Source: Ramlibacter ginsenosidimutans (GTDB lineage Bacteria > Pseudomonadota > Gammaproteobacteria > Burkholderiales > Burkholderiaceae_C). From it: a stretch of 64,000 bases of DNA. The stretch lies in the NCBI RefSeq assembly GCF_016654015.1, contig NZ_JAEPWM010000001.1, positions 868,001-932,000 of the forward strand, in the 5' to 3' direction. A program made the position numbers and the translations under genes. The notes under the pieces are model-generated. The model was given only the letters and a program-made list of their open reading frames with translations, did no database searches and was not told the origin of the DNA. Positions 52,820 through 61,054 of this stretch are shown here, piece after piece. Position 1 is the first letter of the stretch; every line of letters begins with the position of its first letter.

Positions 52820-53683
52820 TCAAGTTACCTTGCTACCTGAGCTCTTCAATTGCGGCTGTGTACGGGCCGCAATCTCGCGCCAACTGGCCAATTTGTGTGT
52901 AACCCGTTCGATCACGCGCGGCCATTCGTCGTTCTCAAAACCTCCGCCGACATACTGAACGGCCTCGGCGGGAACCGCGTCGAGTGGATTGATCCCGTAG
53001 TGTATGTGGCAGTACCTTGCGTAGTGTCTTTTCTGCTTCGACTCCACGAGCCCGCTCACCATCTTGCAAGCCTTCTGCACTTCGTCCGCGGGTTGACCCG
53101 ACCTGACCATGCCAAGGATGAATTCTCTTGCGATGTCCATCGCCCACTTCGCTTGCATTGGACCGTTACCACCCCGCTTGCTGGGGATGCTGGTCAGATT
53201 GCCCAATCGACTCTCCAGGCAGTGAAGAGGATGAAGAATGGCAAGCTTCACGTCGTCCATGAGAGTAACCTGCACTGCGAGCTTCCGAATCGCGTGCTCG
53301 TCCGGGCCGACAATGGTCTTCATGAAGTCCATCATCAATATCCGCTCCTCTTGCCTCTGAATGAATGCAAGAGCGGAACTGGGCGTTGGGTCTGTGACGT
53401 CGGGAATCTGCAAGTCGCTTGCGATTGGACCCAACGATTCAATGAGCCACTTCGCATCGTCCTTCGAGCCGAGCCAATCGGTGTCCTCGGTGAGAGCGAC
53501 ACCGGTGGGTGGGGGAACCTTCAGAAGGACGCCCCAAACCTCAAGAGCCTGTCCTCCCACTAGGATCAGGCGCTCAGGATTTGCGAATAGAGGCTTGCTG
53601 ACGAACTTGACGTCGTCGTAAGTGAAGGCGGAAATGCCTCGCTCTTTGACTATCTCGATGAGTCGGCCCATGGAGCCGTTCAT
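52820..53683 (-). CDS. Nucleotidyltransferase-like hypothetical protein (AbiEii-like)
   Basis: A 287-aa protein in clearly lower-GC DNA. LILVGGQALEVWGVLL (near residue 39) and TEDTDWLGSKDDAKW (near 65) fit the GG...D-x-D arrangement of the DNA polymerase beta-type nucleotidyltransferases that include AbiEii toxins. The rest is helical with no motif I can name. It converges with the gasdermin gene and may be a separate defence or toxin gene in the same island. The start is ATG 53681-53683 (GGGTAGG upstream); ATG 53671 is an alternative. Confidence 0.6.
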   Translation of the reverse strand: MNGSMGRLIEIVKERGISAFTYDDVKFVSKPLFANPERLILVGGQALEVWGVLLKVPPPTGVALTEDTDWLGSKDDAKWLIESLGPIASDLQIPDVTDPTPSSALAFIQRQEERILMMDFMKTIVGPDEHAIRKLAVQVTLMDDVKLAILHPLHCLESRLGNLTSIPSKRGGNGPMQAKWAMDIAREFILGMVRSGQPADEVQKACKMVSGLVESKQKRHYARYCHIHYGINPLDAVPAEAVQYVGGGFENDEWPRVIERVTHKLASWREIAARTQPQLKSSGSKVT

Positions 53684-53700
53684 CCTACCCGCTCATGCCA

Positions 53701-53898
53701 TCAGAGCTTCGGCCAGACGATAGATTTGGCTTCCATTCCCACCGGCAAGATGCCGAACTCGACACGAGCGTCAGCTACGCATTCGGCGCGGCCAGACGCC
53801 GACACTCGGCGAACAGCAGATTTGAAGGCTGCGTGACGGCTAGGCGCAGGCACTCGGTCCTGTGCGTGCTTCAACGCTTTCTGCGATCTACTTTTCAT
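53701..53898 (-). CDS. Small basic hypothetical protein upstream of the nucleotidyltransferase
   Basis: A 65-aa reading (start MKSRSQKALKHAQDRVPAPS), strongly basic at the N-terminus. It ends 17 nt before the nucleotidyltransferase start on the same strand, an operon-like spacing that would suit an antitoxin or regulator. An in-frame upstream ATG (53967) is possible. No family is recognised; it could be a chance frame. Confidence 0.4.
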   Translation of the reverse strand: MKSRSQKALKHAQDRVPAPSRHAAFKSAVRRVSASGRAECVADARVEFGILPVGMEAKSIVWPKL

Positions 53899-54243
53899 GG
53901 GGCTTTCTCGCGCGCACAGAATCAACTGACAAGAAAGCAGTCTGTGCCATTTAAGTGTCCGCGACATGCTGCAGGCCTGTCAACGAAGACCCTAGACGTT
54001 CTTGATGCAGTCCAGATCTTACAGAGGCAGATTCGCAGTTTGGTCAGCTCATACTCACTTCCCGTATGGGCATACGGAGCCGCAGGATTCGCGATAACGG
54101 TGCCCGGCCGGCTCCGACGCGCCCCCAGTGCCCACGGTCATAAGCAGAAAGCCGCTCGTCAGCTGCCGACGTGCCCTCGTCTGCGTTGGACACCGTCATT
54201 CAAACGCATTGCATCTGAATTGTAGAAATCGTCGCAGCTTTGT
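53899..54243. other. Low-GC gap next to tRNA-Phe
   Basis: About 345 nt with composition well below the window average. I see no convincing gene, integrase remnant or tRNA fragment here. Several frames are open, but none has a ribosome site or a recognisable product. Confidence 0.5.
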
Positions 54244-54279
54244 AGAAACGCCCCAGAACCCTGATCGGGCGCTGGGGCG
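54244..54279 (-). terminator. Terminator of tRNA-Phe
   Basis: A stem CGCCCCAG/CTGGGGCG (54272-54279 with 54249-54256) around a 15-nt loop, read on the minus strand and followed by TTTCT. It begins 9 nt beyond the tRNA 3' end. Confidence 0.7.
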
Positions 54280-54288
54280 CATGGATGC

Positions 54289-54364
54289 TGGTGGCCTGGG
54301 GCGGAATCGAACCACCGACACGCGGATTTTCAATCCGCTGCTCTACCAACTGAGCTACCGGGCC
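54289..54364 (-). tRNA. tRNA-Phe (GAA anticodon)
   Basis: A 76-nt cloverleaf with encoded CCA. The D arm is TAGCTCAGTTGGTAGAGCA, the anticodon loop TTGAAAA with a 5-bp GCGGA/TCCGC stem, and the T loop TTCGATT. The acceptor stem GGCCCGG/CCAGGCC has one unpaired position (C5 against A68), which is unusual. An accessory segment with a gasdermin operon lies beyond its 3' end. Confidence 0.95.
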
Positions 54365-54376
54365 GTGAGAGGGCAG

Positions 54377-54382
54377 ATTATA
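54377..54382 (-). promoter_or_regulatory. -10 element of the tRNA-Phe promoter
   Basis: A perfect TATAAT on the minus strand, 12 nt before the mature tRNA 5' end. No good -35 is seen at 17 nt. Confidence 0.6.
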
Positions 54383-54461
54383 GCAGCGAGGAAGAGGCCC
54401 TCTTCCCGAGTGCGCACTGCTGCATGACGGGCATCAGTGCGCGCGCGTGCCCCCACCCCAG

Positions 54462-54482
54462 CCCTCCCCCGGAGGGGGAGGG
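54462..54482 (-). other. G/C-rich hairpin after ntrX
   Basis: A 9-bp perfect stem CCCTCCCCC/GGGGGAGGG with a 3-nt loop, 12 nt past the ntrX stop. It has no T run. It belongs to a sequence type (CCCCACCCCAGCCCTCCCCC) that I recognise as a frequent intergenic repeat in GC-rich betaproteobacteria; it may act as a weak transcription end. Confidence 0.55.
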
Positions 54483-54494
54483 AGCAAGACAAGG

Positions 54495-55208
54495 TCAGGC
54501 CGCGTTGCGCTCGCGCTTGCCGCGCGAGAGGTCCACGCCCAGTTGCTTGAGCTTGCGATAGAGGTGCGTGCGTTCCAGGCCGGTCTTCTCCGCGACGCGC
54601 GTCATCGAGCCGCCTTCCTTGGCCAGGTGGAACTCGAAGTAGCACTTCTCGAACTCGTCGCGCGCGTCGCGCAGCGGCTTGTCCAGTTCGAAGACCTGCC
54701 GGGCCTGCGGCCCCATCTCCACCACCGGCGGGATGGTCTGGCCACCGGTCATGGCCGATTCCACCGTCAGCTCCGGCTGGGGCATCGGCACCACGCCCGC
54801 CATGCCGGGCTTGCGCAGGGGCACGGCCGCAGCGGGTTGTCCGGAGTTGCGTGCGAGACCCGCTTCCACTGCCTTCAGCAGTTTCTGCATGGTGATCGGC
54901 TTCTCCAGGAAGGACTGCGCGCCGATCTTCGTGGCCTCGACGGCCGTCTCGATCGTCGCGTGCCCGCTCATCATGATCACGGGCATCGTGAGCAGTCCCG
55001 TCGTGGACCACTCCTTCAGCAGCGTCACGCCGTCCGTGTCGGGCATCCAGATGTCGAGCAACACCAGGTCCGGCCGCATTCGCTGCCGCGCCGCGCGTGC
55101 CTGCGCTGCGTTTTCCGCGAGTTCGACGGTGTGCCCTTCGTCGTTCAGGATTTCGGACAACAGATCCCGGATGCCGAGTTCGTCGTCCACCACCAGTATG
55201 TTTGCCAT
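54495..55208 (-). CDS. ntrX: NtrX-like response regulator lacking the AAA+ domain
   Basis: A 237-aa regulator. The receiver domain (residues 1-120) has phosphoacceptor D52 in LVLLDIWMPDTDG and the lysine of FLEKPIT. A Pro-rich linker leads directly to a Fis-type helix-turn-helix (SMTRVAEKTGLERTHLYRKLKQLGVD) at the end. The sigma-54-activating AAA+ module of classical NtrX is missing, so it cannot remodel sigma-54 polymerase; this short form is, to my recollection, usual in Comamonadaceae. It follows ntrY with a 43-nt gap. Confidence 0.92.
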   Translation of the reverse strand: MANILVVDDELGIRDLLSEILNDEGHTVELAENAAQARAARQRMRPDLVLLDIWMPDTDGVTLLKEWSTTGLLTMPVIMMSGHATIETAVEATKIGAQSFLEKPITMQKLLKAVEAGLARNSGQPAAAVPLRKPGMAGVVPMPQPELTVESAMTGGQTIPPVVEMGPQARQVFELDKPLRDARDEFEKCYFEFHLAKEGGSMTRVAEKTGLERTHLYRKLKQLGVDLSRGKRERNAA

Positions 55209-55251
55209 CGCCCTCTCTGCTTCGGACCCGCCTCAGTGAAAGGTCCTGTTG

Positions 55252-57513
55252 TTAACTCGCAACTCCAAATGATAACGACACTTGGGCCCCCTGGATCACT
55301 CCCTCAGCCATTCGATTCTTCAAGTCGATACGCGCCGCATGCTCGTCTGCGATTTTTTTCACGACGGCCAGTCCGAGCCCCGTCCCTTTCGCCTTGGTGG
55401 TCACGTAGGGCTCGAACGCGCGCTTGAGGATGTGGTCGGGGAAGCCCGTCCCGTTGTCTAAGACCAGCAGGCGCACGCGCTTGGATGCTTCGCTCCATTG
55501 CGTGCGGATCACCACCTCGGGATGGGGCCGCCCTTCCGTGGCGTCCTGCGCGTTCTGCAGCAGGTTGTGGATCACCTGGCGCAGCTGCTGAGGGTCGCCC
55601 AGGATGCGCGGGCAGGCCGGGTCGAGCTCCACTCGCACCGGCACCTGCGCAGCTCCGCGCGTGGCGTCGCCTTCCCGGACGTAGAGGTGCAGCACGTCGT
55701 GGACCAGCTCGTTCAGGTCCACCGGCTTGAGCTCCGCCGCGGGCAGGCGCGCGTAGTCGCGGAACTCGTTGACCAGCCGCTTCATCGAGTCGACCTGGTC
55801 CACGATGGTGTGCACGGACTTGGCCAGCAGCGCGCGCTCGGCGTCGGGCAGCTTGTCGGCCAGCTTCATCTCCAGGCGTTCGGCCGACAGCTGGATCGGC
55901 GTCAACGGGTTCTTGATCTCGTGGGCGAGCCGGCGCGCGACTTCGCCCCAGGCCTGCGCCCGCTGCGCCGACACGATCTCGGAGATGTCGTCCAGCACCA
56001 GCAGGCGGGCGCCGCCGGGCATCTGGGCGCCGCGGACCACCAGCGTCACCAGGTTGGCATGGGTATCCGGGGCGCGCGTGGTGTTCAGTTCGAAGGACTG
56101 CTGCCAGTGGTCGACGATCTGCGTCTCGGTTTCGAACTCGTCGAAGCGCTGCTGCACCGCCGTGCCGAAGGTTTCCAGGCCCGGCAACAGCGCGAGGCGC
56201 TTGCCCTGCAGCGTCTCCAGCGGAATGCGCAGGATGCGCGAGGCTCCCGGGTTGGAGGCCTGGATGTGGCCGTCCGGGTCGAGCACGATCACGCCCGCGG
56301 TGAGGTTGTCCAGGATGGTCTGCAGGTTGGCGCGCGCCGCGCTCACCTGCTCCATGCTCAGTTCCACCGCGGCGCGGGCATCGGCGAGCTGCTGCGTCAT
56401 GTCGGCGAACGAGCGCGTGAGGCCACCGAGTTCGTCCTTGCCCTGCAGCGCCGCCTTCGGCGAGAGGTCGCCGGCGGCGACCTCGCTCACGCCGGCGGCC
56501 AGCAGCAGCAGCGGGCGCGCGAGCTGGTTGCCCAGGATGATGGCCAGCAACACGGCACCGAACACGGCCAGGAACAGGCTCAGCGTCAGCGTGCCGATGT
56601 ACATCCGCCGCAGGCCCTCCCGCGCCAGCGCACGCTCCTGGTACTCGCGGTAGGCCTCCTGCACCGCCAGGGCGTTGGCCACCAGCGCGGGCGGGATGCC
56701 GACGGTGGCCTGCAGGTAGCGCGATTCGGCAAGCAGGCCCAGGCTCGGTTGCGGCACCGGCACGATGGCCTTGATGCGGGCGCTGTTGCTGGTGGCGGGG
56801 TCGTCGAGGCCCTCCACCACCGTGAACATCCGCTGTGCTCGCACGGTGCGCAACTGCTGCGGCGTCGGCCGGTCCGGGTTCAGCTGGAAGCGCGACTGGC
56901 CGGCGCTGGCGATCATCTGGCCGGAACCGCTCCACAACACGACGTCGCTCGCCCCGAGTTGCTCGCGGATGCGCTCCAGAGTGAGGCCGGCCGACGCATC
57001 CGGCGTCTCGGCCAGCCGCTCCGCCGCGCTGCGCGACTTGCCGGCGAGGTCGGCCGCCAGCGTGTCCAGCGTGCTGCGTCCGAGGTTCAGGCCGGCGTCC
57101 AGCGCGCCCTCGACCTTGACGTCGAACCAGCTCTCGATGGAGCGCGAGACGAACTGGTAGGACACGACGTAGATCAGCACGCCGGGCACCAGGCCCACCA
57201 GCGTGAAGATCGCGGCCAGCTTCACCAGCAGGCGGCTGCCGAACTTGCCGCGCCGCAAGCGCGAGGCGAGCCGCACGAACACCCACAGGATCACCGCCAG
57301 CAGCACCGCGGCCACGACCATGTTCAGCACGAACAGGCGGCCGTAGTTGCGTTCGTAGAACTGGCGGTTGTTGGTGGCCTGCGTGAGCAGGAACATCAGC
57401 ACGATGCCGATGCCGGCCGCCACCGTGATGCCGACGGCGATCGCCCAGCGCCAGGCCTTCGAGCTTTCGATCAGCTTGCGCTGCGGCGCTGCGAGCGGGC
57501 GGGACGGGTTCAC
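55252..57513 (-). CDS. ntrY: NtrY-like sensor histidine kinase
   Basis: A 753-aa membrane kinase: two N-terminal helices plus a third (LLVKLAAIFTLVGLVPGVLIY), a periplasmic sensor domain, a further helix before HAMP (ARPLLLLAAGVSEVAAGDLS), PAS (NLTAGVIVLDPDGHIQASN), HisKA (RRLAHEIKNPLTPIQLSAERL) and HATPase (NLLQNAQDA, DNGTGFP, GTGLGLAVVKKI). The GTG at 57511-57513 is chosen because it overlaps the DUF4390 stop as GTGA; an upstream GTG at 57564 would add 17 unusual residues. It partners with the short NtrX. Confidence 0.94.
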   Translation of the reverse strand: MNPSRPLAAPQRKLIESSKAWRWAIAVGITVAAGIGIVLMFLLTQATNNRQFYERNYGRLFVLNMVVAAVLLAVILWVFVRLASRLRRGKFGSRLLVKLAAIFTLVGLVPGVLIYVVSYQFVSRSIESWFDVKVEGALDAGLNLGRSTLDTLAADLAGKSRSAAERLAETPDASAGLTLERIREQLGASDVVLWSGSGQMIASAGQSRFQLNPDRPTPQQLRTVRAQRMFTVVEGLDDPATSNSARIKAIVPVPQPSLGLLAESRYLQATVGIPPALVANALAVQEAYREYQERALAREGLRRMYIGTLTLSLFLAVFGAVLLAIILGNQLARPLLLLAAGVSEVAAGDLSPKAALQGKDELGGLTRSFADMTQQLADARAAVELSMEQVSAARANLQTILDNLTAGVIVLDPDGHIQASNPGASRILRIPLETLQGKRLALLPGLETFGTAVQQRFDEFETETQIVDHWQQSFELNTTRAPDTHANLVTLVVRGAQMPGGARLLVLDDISEIVSAQRAQAWGEVARRLAHEIKNPLTPIQLSAERLEMKLADKLPDAERALLAKSVHTIVDQVDSMKRLVNEFRDYARLPAAELKPVDLNELVHDVLHLYVREGDATRGAAQVPVRVELDPACPRILGDPQQLRQVIHNLLQNAQDATEGRPHPEVVIRTQWSEASKRVRLLVLDNGTGFPDHILKRAFEPYVTTKAKGTGLGLAVVKKIADEHAARIDLKNRMAEGVIQGAQVSLSFGVAS

Positions 57514-58112
57514 CGGGGGTGGTCGAAGACGAGTCTCTGGTTGCGTACTGCGAGGATGATCCACTCCGCTTCGCCGACGGCGCCGATCTGGAACGGACGG
57601 GGCAGTTGCGACACGTCCAGGCGGAAGCGGAAGTCGATGTTATGCGTTGCGTCGGGGTCCACCTCGGAAGAATCGGCGATGCGCCAGCGCGAGATGCGCT
57701 GCACCGCTGCGAGCGCCTCCTCCTGGGTGTCGAACATCTGCCCGAGGACGATGCCGGAGTTGCCGATCGGCGTCGGCGAGACCTGCAGGCGCCAGCGCCG
57801 CGTCAGCGGCTGGTAGGCCAGGCGCATGTGGCGGGTGGCGAAGGCCACGCGCTTGTCGTACCAGTACCAGCGGTCGCGGTAGATCGCCGCCTCGGCGACG
57901 AAGTACATCGGGATGCCCTTGGCCAGCGCGTCCTGGACCACCTCGGGCAGGTCGAAGTGCACCGTCGCGCTCAGCAGGATGCCTTCGTCGGTGCGTTCGA
58001 CGTACAGCTGCGTCACTTCCGCCGGGTTGACCTGCGACCACGCCGGCGTGACGGCGCCGAACAGGAACAGCAGGCAGGCGAACAGGCAGGACCAACCGGT
58101 CCGCTCAATCAT
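57510..58112 (-). CDS. DUF4390 domain protein
   Basis: A 200-aa protein with a signal peptide (CLLFLFGAVTPAWSQ), probably periplasmic. The conserved core runs from VTQLYVERTDEGILLSATV through IYRDRWYWYDKRVA to RRWRLQVSP. The function is unknown. In betaproteobacteria it stands regularly between rsmB and ntrYX, as here, with overlaps on both sides (8 nt with rsmB, GTGA with ntrY), which suggests a part in NtrYX signalling. Confidence 0.9.
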   Translation of the reverse strand: MIERTGWSCLFACLLFLFGAVTPAWSQVNPAEVTQLYVERTDEGILLSATVHFDLPEVVQDALAKGIPMYFVAEAAIYRDRWYWYDKRVAFATRHMRLAYQPLTRRWRLQVSPTPIGNSGIVLGQMFDTQEEALAAVQRISRWRIADSSEVDPDATHNIDFRFRLDVSQLPRPFQIGAVGEAEWIILAVRNQRLVFDHPR

Positions 58113-59445
58113 CCTGGCGGGCCGGTGCATCCAGTGCACTCTTTTGCAGCACCGCATAGAAGAAGCCGTCGTGGTCACTCAGTGAATTGTCCGGGAGGGG
58201 CCCCTCCTGCCCGCCATTGCGGGGCCACAAATGGCCAGGGGCGGCCCGCAAAAGGGCCGTGTTGTTGTGCGCAAGAAACGCTGCGACCTGCGTTTCGCCT
58301 TCGGCACGGAAGACGGAGCAGGTGCAGTACACGAGGCGGCCGCCCGGTTTCAACAGGGGCCAGAGCGCAGTGAGCAGGCGCTTCTGCTCGGCGGCGAGCT
58401 GGGCGATGTCGCTTTCGCGGCGCAGCCAGCGCACGTCCGGGTGCCGGCGGACGATGCCCGAGGCGGTGCAGGGCGCGTCGAGCAGGATGGCGTCGAAGGG
58501 CTGTTCATCCCACCAGTATCCGGGCTCGCCCGCGTCGGCGGTGCGGACCTCGGCATGGAGGCCCAGGCGCTGCAGGTTCTGGTGGATGCGCTCGCAGCGC
58601 ACCGGGTCGACGTCCAGCGCGAGCACCGAAGCGCCGGGCGCAAGTTCGCACAGGTGCGCCGTCTTGCCGCCGGGCGCGGCGCAGGCGTCCAGGATGCGCG
58701 CGTGCGGCGGCAGCCCGGGCACCACCAGCTCCGCGGCCAGCTGCGCGCCGGCATCCTGGACCGACCAGAGCCCCTCGCTGAAGCCCGGGATCGCCTGCAC
58801 CGGGTGCGGGCGGTCGAGGATCAGTCCGTGCGCGCCGACCGGCTCGGAGGCGATGTGGGCGGCAGCCAGCAGGTCGCGCAGCGGCTGGCGCGAGATGCGG
58901 TGCGTGTTCACGCGCAGCGTCATCGGCGCCGGCGTGTTGTTGGCCTCCAGGATCTGCTCCCAGTCACGCGGCCAGTCCTGCTGCGTGCGCGCGATCCACC
59001 AGCGCGGGTGGTTCCAGTGCGCCACCGGCTCGGTGTCGGTGGCGGCGACCAGTTCGTCGCGCTCGCGCAGGAAGCGGCGCAGGCAGGCGTTGATGAAGCC
59101 CTGCTGGGCGCGTGTCTGCGGCGAGCGCTTGGCGGCCTCGACCGCCTGGTCCACCAGCGTGAACGGCGGGTATGGCGCATCTTCCTCGCGCCACGCGAGC
59201 GCGAGCGCCGTGCATAGCAGCGCATCGGCCGCCGGCGGCGGACCGCGCGTGGCCAGCCGGCGCCGCAAGGCTTCGGCGCGACCGAGCTGGCGCAGCACGT
59301 GGAAGGACAGCGCCTGCGCCGCGGGACGCAGCTCCGTCGGCACTTGCGCGAGTGCGGGCGTGGCGGACTCCCCTCGCCGCACCGCTGCCAGGACCCCAGC
59401 GGCAGCCTGGAGCTGCCGCCAGAGCGGAAGAGCCGGGGCATTCAT
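58105..59445 (-). CDS. rsmB: 16S rRNA (cytosine-967-C5)-methyltransferase RsmB
   Basis: SAM-dependent rRNA methyltransferase of 446 aa. The N-terminal NusB-like RNA-binding domain includes AQQGFINACLRRFLRER. SAM motif I is DACAAPGGKTAHLCEL, followed by LALDVDPVRCERI. Both catalytic cysteines are present, in LLDAPCTASG and VYCTCSVF. ATG 59443-59445 is chosen 13 nt after the flavoprotein stop. It leads the usual rsmB-DUF4390-ntrY-ntrX convoy. Confidence 0.95.
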   Translation of the reverse strand: MNAPALPLWRQLQAAAGVLAAVRRGESATPALAQVPTELRPAAQALSFHVLRQLGRAEALRRRLATRGPPPAADALLCTALALAWREEDAPYPPFTLVDQAVEAAKRSPQTRAQQGFINACLRRFLRERDELVAATDTEPVAHWNHPRWWIARTQQDWPRDWEQILEANNTPAPMTLRVNTHRISRQPLRDLLAAAHIASEPVGAHGLILDRPHPVQAIPGFSEGLWSVQDAGAQLAAELVVPGLPPHARILDACAAPGGKTAHLCELAPGASVLALDVDPVRCERIHQNLQRLGLHAEVRTADAGEPGYWWDEQPFDAILLDAPCTASGIVRRHPDVRWLRRESDIAQLAAEQKRLLTALWPLLKPGGRLVYCTCSVFRAEGETQVAAFLAHNNTALLRAAPGHLWPRNGGQEGPLPDNSLSDHDGFFYAVLQKSALDAPARQDD

Positions 59446-59458
59446 GCCGTCGATTGTG

Positions 59459-60730
59459 TCACCCCAGGGTGTCCGACCAGATGTTGCGGGCCCAGTCCCA
59501 GGCAGGGCGCGCCTCGTCGTGATTGGCCTCGGCGCTGACGCCGCCTGCACCCGGCACGGGCAGGAAGGTCTTCTGCCCCGCGTCGTAGGCGTGCACGCTC
59601 GCCACGTGCGCCACGGTCCGGTCGTCGATGTAGCTGTAGCAGGTGTTGGTGAGCATGGGCGCGGGGTTCGGCTCCCATCCGGACAGCCGCGCGACGATCG
59701 CCGCGGCGGCGACCTTGGCCTGGCTGTTGGCCATGTGGCCGCTCTTGGGCATCAGCGGCGCGATCTGGAGCGCGTCGCCCAGCACGTACACGTCGCGCGC
59801 CGCCGTCGATTCGAAGGTGAGGAAGTCCACGCCGCACCAGCGCCGGTCGGCGACGTTGCGCAAGCCGGCCTGCGCCGCGATCGCTCCTGCGCGCATGGGC
59901 GGCAGCACGTTGAGCACGTCGGCCTGCACATCGTCCTGCACTTCCAGGTGCAGGACGCCCGCGCGGCCGTCCACGCCCACGACCTTGTTCTGCGGCCGGT
60001 AGTCGACCATGCCGGGGTACTGCTCGGCCCAGGCTTTGCGGAAGATCGGCCCCTTGGAGGTGATGTCGGGGTTGGCGTCGAGCACCAGCACCTTGCTGCG
60101 CGGCTTGGCCTGCCGGAAGTACCACGCGACCTGGCACGCGCGTTCGTATGGCGCGGGCGGGCAGCGGTACGGCTGCTCGGGAATCGTGATCGCGAAGACG
60201 CCGCCGTCGCGCATGGCTTCGAGCTGGCGGCGCAGCGCGAGCGTCTCGGGGCCGGCCTTCCACGCCTGCAGCACCTGCCCGGCCGCGTGCGCCGCGCGCA
60301 GCCCTTCGACCTCGTCGAACTGCAGTTCCACGCCGGGTGACACCACCAGCATGTCGTAGGCGATGGTCGCGCCGCCGCCCAGCGTCACGGTCTTGCGCTG
60401 CGTGTCCACCGCTTGCGCCACATCGCGCAACACGCGCACGCCCAGCCGCTCCAGGCCCGTGTAGCTGCGGGTGATCTCCGCGAGCTTGCGGCTGCCGCCG
60501 ATGACGAGGTTGGACACGGGGCAGGAGACGAAGGCCGCATCGGGCTCGATCAGCACGACACCGATGCGGTGCTGCGAAAAGAGCCGCAGGTAGCGGGCCG
60601 CCGTGGCGCCGCCGAAGCCGCCGCCGATGACCACCACCTGCGCCTTCGCCGGAATGCGGGCGCTGGCGGCGCCGGTGCATGCGAGCACGCCCAGTGCCGC
60701 GGAAGACTGGAGCAGGTCGCGGCGCTTCAT
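59459..60730 (-). CDS. fccB: Flavocytochrome c sulfide dehydrogenase-like FAD subunit (FccB)
   Basis: Periplasmic flavoprotein of 423 aa that oxidises sulfide with a cytochrome c partner. It begins with a twin-arginine signal (MKRRDLLQSSAALGVLA). FAD motif VVVIGGGFGGATAARYLRL follows, then SCPVSNLVIGG with the conserved cysteine, QPYRCPPAPYERACQVAWYF, VYVLGDALQIAPLMPKSGHM, and the C-terminal FCSD domain (NTCYSYIDDRTVAHV). The next gene upstream encodes a small cytochrome c, which supports the pairing. Close relatives without proven sulfide activity are also common. Confidence 0.9.
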   Translation of the reverse strand: MKRRDLLQSSAALGVLACTGAASARIPAKAQVVVIGGGFGGATAARYLRLFSQHRIGVVLIEPDAAFVSCPVSNLVIGGSRKLAEITRSYTGLERLGVRVLRDVAQAVDTQRKTVTLGGGATIAYDMLVVSPGVELQFDEVEGLRAAHAAGQVLQAWKAGPETLALRRQLEAMRDGGVFAITIPEQPYRCPPAPYERACQVAWYFRQAKPRSKVLVLDANPDITSKGPIFRKAWAEQYPGMVDYRPQNKVVGVDGRAGVLHLEVQDDVQADVLNVLPPMRAGAIAAQAGLRNVADRRWCGVDFLTFESTAARDVYVLGDALQIAPLMPKSGHMANSQAKVAAAAIVARLSGWEPNPAPMLTNTCYSYIDDRTVAHVASVHAYDAGQKTFLPVPGAGGVSAEANHDEARPAWDWARNIWSDTLG

Positions 60731-60737
60731 CGCGCCC

Positions 60738-61046
60738 TCACTTCGCTTGCGCGGCGAAGTAGCTGGCCAGCTCCGCGAGCTGCGCGTGGCTGTAGCCCTT
60801 GGCGATCTGCTGCATCACCGTCGCCGGCCGGCTGCCATCGCGAAAGGCGTGCAGCCGCTGCAGCAGCAGCTGCCGGGACTTGCCGGCGAGCGCAGGCAAG
60901 TGCGTGCCGGGCATGGGATGCCCGTCGGTGCCGTGGCAGGCCGCGCAGTTGGCCGCGAGCGCCCGTGCATACAGCGCCTGCGGCGCGTCCTGCGCCGCGG
61001 CCAGGCGCACGATCGCCAGCAGGGCCAGGCAGCAGGCCGTCTTCAC
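60738..61046 (-). CDS. Small c-type cytochrome (FccA/c553-like)
   Basis: A 102-aa secreted class I cytochrome with signal peptide (TACCLALLAIVRLAAAQ), heme motif CAACHG near residue 37 and distal methionine region (HPMPGTHLPALAGKS). GTG 61044-61046 is taken as start because no ATG precedes the signal peptide. It ends 7 nt before the flavoprotein gene and is its probable electron acceptor. Confidence 0.88.
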   Translation of the reverse strand: MKTACCLALLAIVRLAAAQDAPQALYARALAANCAACHGTDGHPMPGTHLPALAGKSRQLLLQRLHAFRDGSRPATVMQQIAKGYSHAQLAELASYFAAQAK

Positions 61047-61054
61047 GGGCCGGC

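Noticed and set aside
53695..54225. Plus-strand open frame in the low-GC gap
   Set aside because: No ribosome site, no recognisable domain, and composition of the product looks random; it also overlaps the more plausible small minus-strand gene.
46045..54288. Search for a duplicated tRNA-Phe 3' end marking the far attachment site of the island
   Set aside because: No second copy of the GGTTCGATTCCGCC...CCA segment was found by eye within the window, so no att site is claimed.
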